NCBI GenBank assembly: GCA_030619185.1
Contig: JAUXBW010000153.1
Coordinates: forward strand, 1 to 5,652
Origin: Methyloprofundus sp.
GTDB lineage: Bacteria > Pseudomonadota > Gammaproteobacteria > Methylococcales > Methylomonadaceae
Direction of reading: 5' to 3'
Length of the DNA: 5,652 nucleotides
Shown in pieces: positions 5,595 through 5,652 of this stretch. Positions within the stretch are counted from its first letter, which is position 1. Each line of letters starts with the position of its first letter. Made by a program: the position numbers and the translations under genes. Under the pieces are notes generated by a model. The model saw only the letters and a list, made by a program, of their open reading frames with translations. It was not told the origin of the DNA and searched no databases.

Positions 5595-5652
5595 ATGGAA
5601 ACAAAAAACCTACCCAATATCGAACAATTATTTATTTTCAGCTCCCTAAAGC
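5595..5652 (+). CDS. Possible 5' end of a plus-strand gene, cut by window edge
   Basis: ATG at 5595 opens a frame that stays open to the edge (METKNLPNIEQLFIFSSLK). A purine run, AAGGGAG, directly abuts the ATG with no spacing, so it is not a good ribosome binding site and partly belongs to the REP palindrome. Nineteen codons are too few to judge. If real, the gene would be divergent from ampG, which conflicts with reading the 5495-5531 hairpin as the end of a minus-strand gene. Confidence 0.2.
   Translation, partial: METKNLPNIEQLFIFSSLK

Noticed and set aside
1..5652. CRISPR array, tRNA or rRNA genes
   Set aside because: No regularly spaced repeats with unique spacers, no cloverleaf-like sequence with a CCA end and no rRNA signature were seen on either strand.

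Overview
This 5.65 kb window looks like chromosomal DNA from an AT-leaning gammaproteobacterium. The evidence is an AmpG-type muropeptide permease, a BrnT toxin relic, a GTAG-headed REP-like hairpin and an insertion-sequence transposase of a kind I associate with such genomes. A methanotroph-like (Methylococcales) or Legionella/Thiothrix-like host would fit, but I cannot settle this from the window alone.

Layout, left to right. (1) Positions 1-491, minus strand: the 5' part of a DDE transposase that runs off the left edge. It is split by a frame change at a run of eight A. (2) 492-906: an AT-rich, essentially non-coding stretch with small inverted repeats and three 9-bp repeats just upstream of a -10-like box. 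(3) 907-1214, plus strand: a tiny two-gene operon encoding a 76-aa two-helix membrane protein and an overlapping 25-aa single-helix microprotein with its own good ribosome binding site. I recognise this arrangement only as a loosely familiar hypothetical pair, and it is one of the two best candidates here for an undescribed system. (4) 1264-3561, minus strand: a 765-aa 2-oxoglutarate/Fe(II) dioxygenase of the prolyl-4-hydroxylase-like class, with a large uncharacterised C-terminal part carrying a Cys cluster. (5) 3562-4126: a gene-free stretch containing a degraded brnT toxin fragment, in frame with the dioxygenase, and further unassigned sequence. (6) 4127-5464, minus strand: ampG, complete. 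Its true start is probably residue 26 of the longest open frame. (7) 5465-5652: a strong terminator-like hairpin just upstream of ampG, a REP/BIME-like GC-rich palindrome, and possibly the first codons of a plus-strand gene.

The genes do not form one pathway. AmpG is a housekeeping cell-wall recycling transporter. The rest is accessory material (IS fragment, membrane microprotein pair, toxin relic, REP element) around an orphan oxygenase, and it reads as a patch of repeated insertion and decay between conserved genes.
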